Made by a program: the position numbers and the translations under genes. A stretch of 24,062 bases of DNA, taken from contig DKMG01000071.1 in NCBI GenBank assembly GCA_002469975.1, positions 1-24,062 of the forward strand, in the 5' to 3' direction. Position 1 is the stretch's first letter; every line of letters begins with the position of its first letter. The stretch is from Proteobacteria bacterium UBA7420. GTDB lineage: Bacteria; Pseudomonadota; Gammaproteobacteria; Magnimaribacterales; D2472. Shown here piece by piece: positions 23,193-24,062 of this stretch. The notes below the pieces were generated by a model. It was not told where the DNA came from. It did not search any database and worked only from the letters and a program-made list of their open reading frames with translations.

Positions 23193-24050
23193 ATGAGTTT
23201 AAAAGGAAAAGTTTTGTTCATCACAGGTGGCAGCAGAGGTATTGGGCTGGAGATTGGAAAAAGGGCTGCTCAAGATGGTGCAAAAGTAGTGCTGGCTGCC
23301 AAGACAGCTGAGCCTCACCCAAAACTTGCTGGAACAATTTATTCTGCAGCAGAAGAAATTATTGCCTCAGGCGGCGAGGCTCTCCCCATAATCTTAGATG
23401 TCAGAGACGAAGCGAATGTAAGAGCGGCTGTTGATGAAACCGTTGCTACTTTTGGTGGCATTGATGTTTGTGTAAATAATGCTTCTGCAATTTCATTAAC
23501 TACTACTCCTGATACAGATATGAAGCGTTATGATCTGATGCATCAAATCAATGGACGAGGCACTTACCTTGTAAGTAAATACTGCATTCCACATTTAAAA
23601 AAATCTAGCAATGCGCATATTTTGAACCTAGCGCCTCCATTGGATATGAAGCCAAAATGGTTTGGTCCACATTTAGCCTACACCATGGCTAAATACACCA
23701 TGAGCATGTGTGTTTTAGGTATGGCTGAAGAATTAAAGCAAGACAATATTGCTGTTAACGGTTTATGGCCAAGAACTGCAATAGCTACTGCAGCTGTTAA
23801 AAATATTTTAGGTGGAGAAGAGTTGATGGGTATATCTAGAACCCCAGAAATTATGGCAGACGCAGCATATGAAATTTTTAATAAAAATTCTGAAACATAT
23901 ACTGGAAACTTTTGTATCGATGATTTGGTTTTATATGAAGAAGGTATACGAGATTTTACCAAGTATGCTGATGTTCCCTTTGCTCAATTAGCACTAGATT
24001 TCTTCCTTCCAGATGACACGCCACTTCCATTGGAGATTGAAAATAGCTGA
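23193..24050 (+). CDS. short-chain dehydrogenase, HSDL2-like
   Basis: 285 residues from the ATG at 23193, chosen over a TTG at 23178 because GGAG at 23182-23185 is well placed and the family starts MSLKGKVLFITGG. The cofactor motif is TGGSRGIG, then NNASA and the YxxxK of 'LAYTMAKYTMSMCVLGMAEE', which is diagnostic of the HSDL2 (hydroxysteroid dehydrogenase-like 2) group, with 'NGLWPRTAIATAAV' after it. The segment before it reads NLAPP where human HSDL2 has NISPP, so a serine is replaced by Ala. The protein lacks the SCP2 sterol-carrier domain of the animal enzyme. HSDL2 is linked to fatty-acid metabolism; a lipid or acyl substrate is likely but not shown. It ends 12 bases before the window edge. 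Confidence 0.87.
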   Translation: MSLKGKVLFITGGSRGIGLEIGKRAAQDGAKVVLAAKTAEPHPKLAGTIYSAAEEIIASGGEALPIILDVRDEANVRAAVDETVATFGGIDVCVNNASAISLTTTPDTDMKRYDLMHQINGRGTYLVSKYCIPHLKKSSNAHILNLAPPLDMKPKWFGPHLAYTMAKYTMSMCVLGMAEELKQDNIAVNGLWPRTAIATAAVKNILGGEELMGISRTPEIMADAAYEIFNKNSETYTGNFCIDDLVLYEEGIRDFTKYADVPFAQLALDFFLPDDTPLPLEIENS

Positions 24051-24062
24051 AATTTCACAACA

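Overview
This is a gene-dense, AT-rich stretch of a bacterial chromosome, almost certainly from a free-living gammaproteobacterium with a streamlined genome. A SAR86-like marine lineage is my best guess, made from gene content and style and not from any marker match. Gene order supports the class: recG, yicC, gmk, rpoZ, spoT, ridA, rph and pyrE form one block, and rpsU, tsaD, folB, folK, cca, apaH, rsmA, pdxA, surA and lptD form another. Both are familiar gammaproteobacterial neighbourhoods, here condensed and rearranged. Streamlining shows in many 1- or 4-base stop/start overlaps, convergent genes that touch or overlap, and no visible GC-rich terminators.

Layout. (1) 1-282, minus: the start of recG, running off the left edge. 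(2) 326-6439, plus: a YeeZ-like SDR, yicC, gmk, rpoZ, spoT, ridA, pyrB. (3) 8373-6417, minus: rph, pyrE, riboflavin synthase. (4) 8425-11053, plus: two secreted amidohydrolase-family proteins. The first is a lipoprotein with a complete metal site; the second has lost every metal ligand. (5) 11725-11062, minus: rpsU and yqeY. (6) 11776-13501, plus: tsaD, folB and a short folK. (7) 22414-13508, minus: a long run lptD, surA, pdxA, rsmA, apaH, cca, a FolM-type pteridine reductase and an APH-fold kinase. (8) 23070-22477, minus: a DsbA-fold isomerase. (9) 23193-24050, plus: an HSDL2-like SDR. No stretch over 300 bases lacks a gene. I see no rRNA, tRNA, insertion sequence, CRISPR array, prophage or attachment site.

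How the genes work together. Much of the window is core informational and envelope machinery: tRNA modification and CCA addition (tsaD, cca), rRNA methylation (rsmA), RNA processing (rph, yicC), an RNA polymerase subunit (rpoZ), stringent response and nucleotide alarms (spoT, gmk, apaH), and outer-membrane assembly (surA, lptD). Pyrimidine synthesis (pyrB, pyrE), riboflavin, pyridoxal phosphate (pdxA) and folate (folB, folK, folM) genes are interleaved. The accessory-looking parts are the amidohydrolase pair, the APH-fold kinase, the isomerase and the HSDL2-like SDR.

I found no defence or mobile system. The most interesting points are the catalytically dead amidohydrolase partner, the folate set built from a minimal FolK plus a FolM reductase, and -10-like hexamers lying 6-8 bases upstream of starts that have no Shine-Dalgarno sequence.
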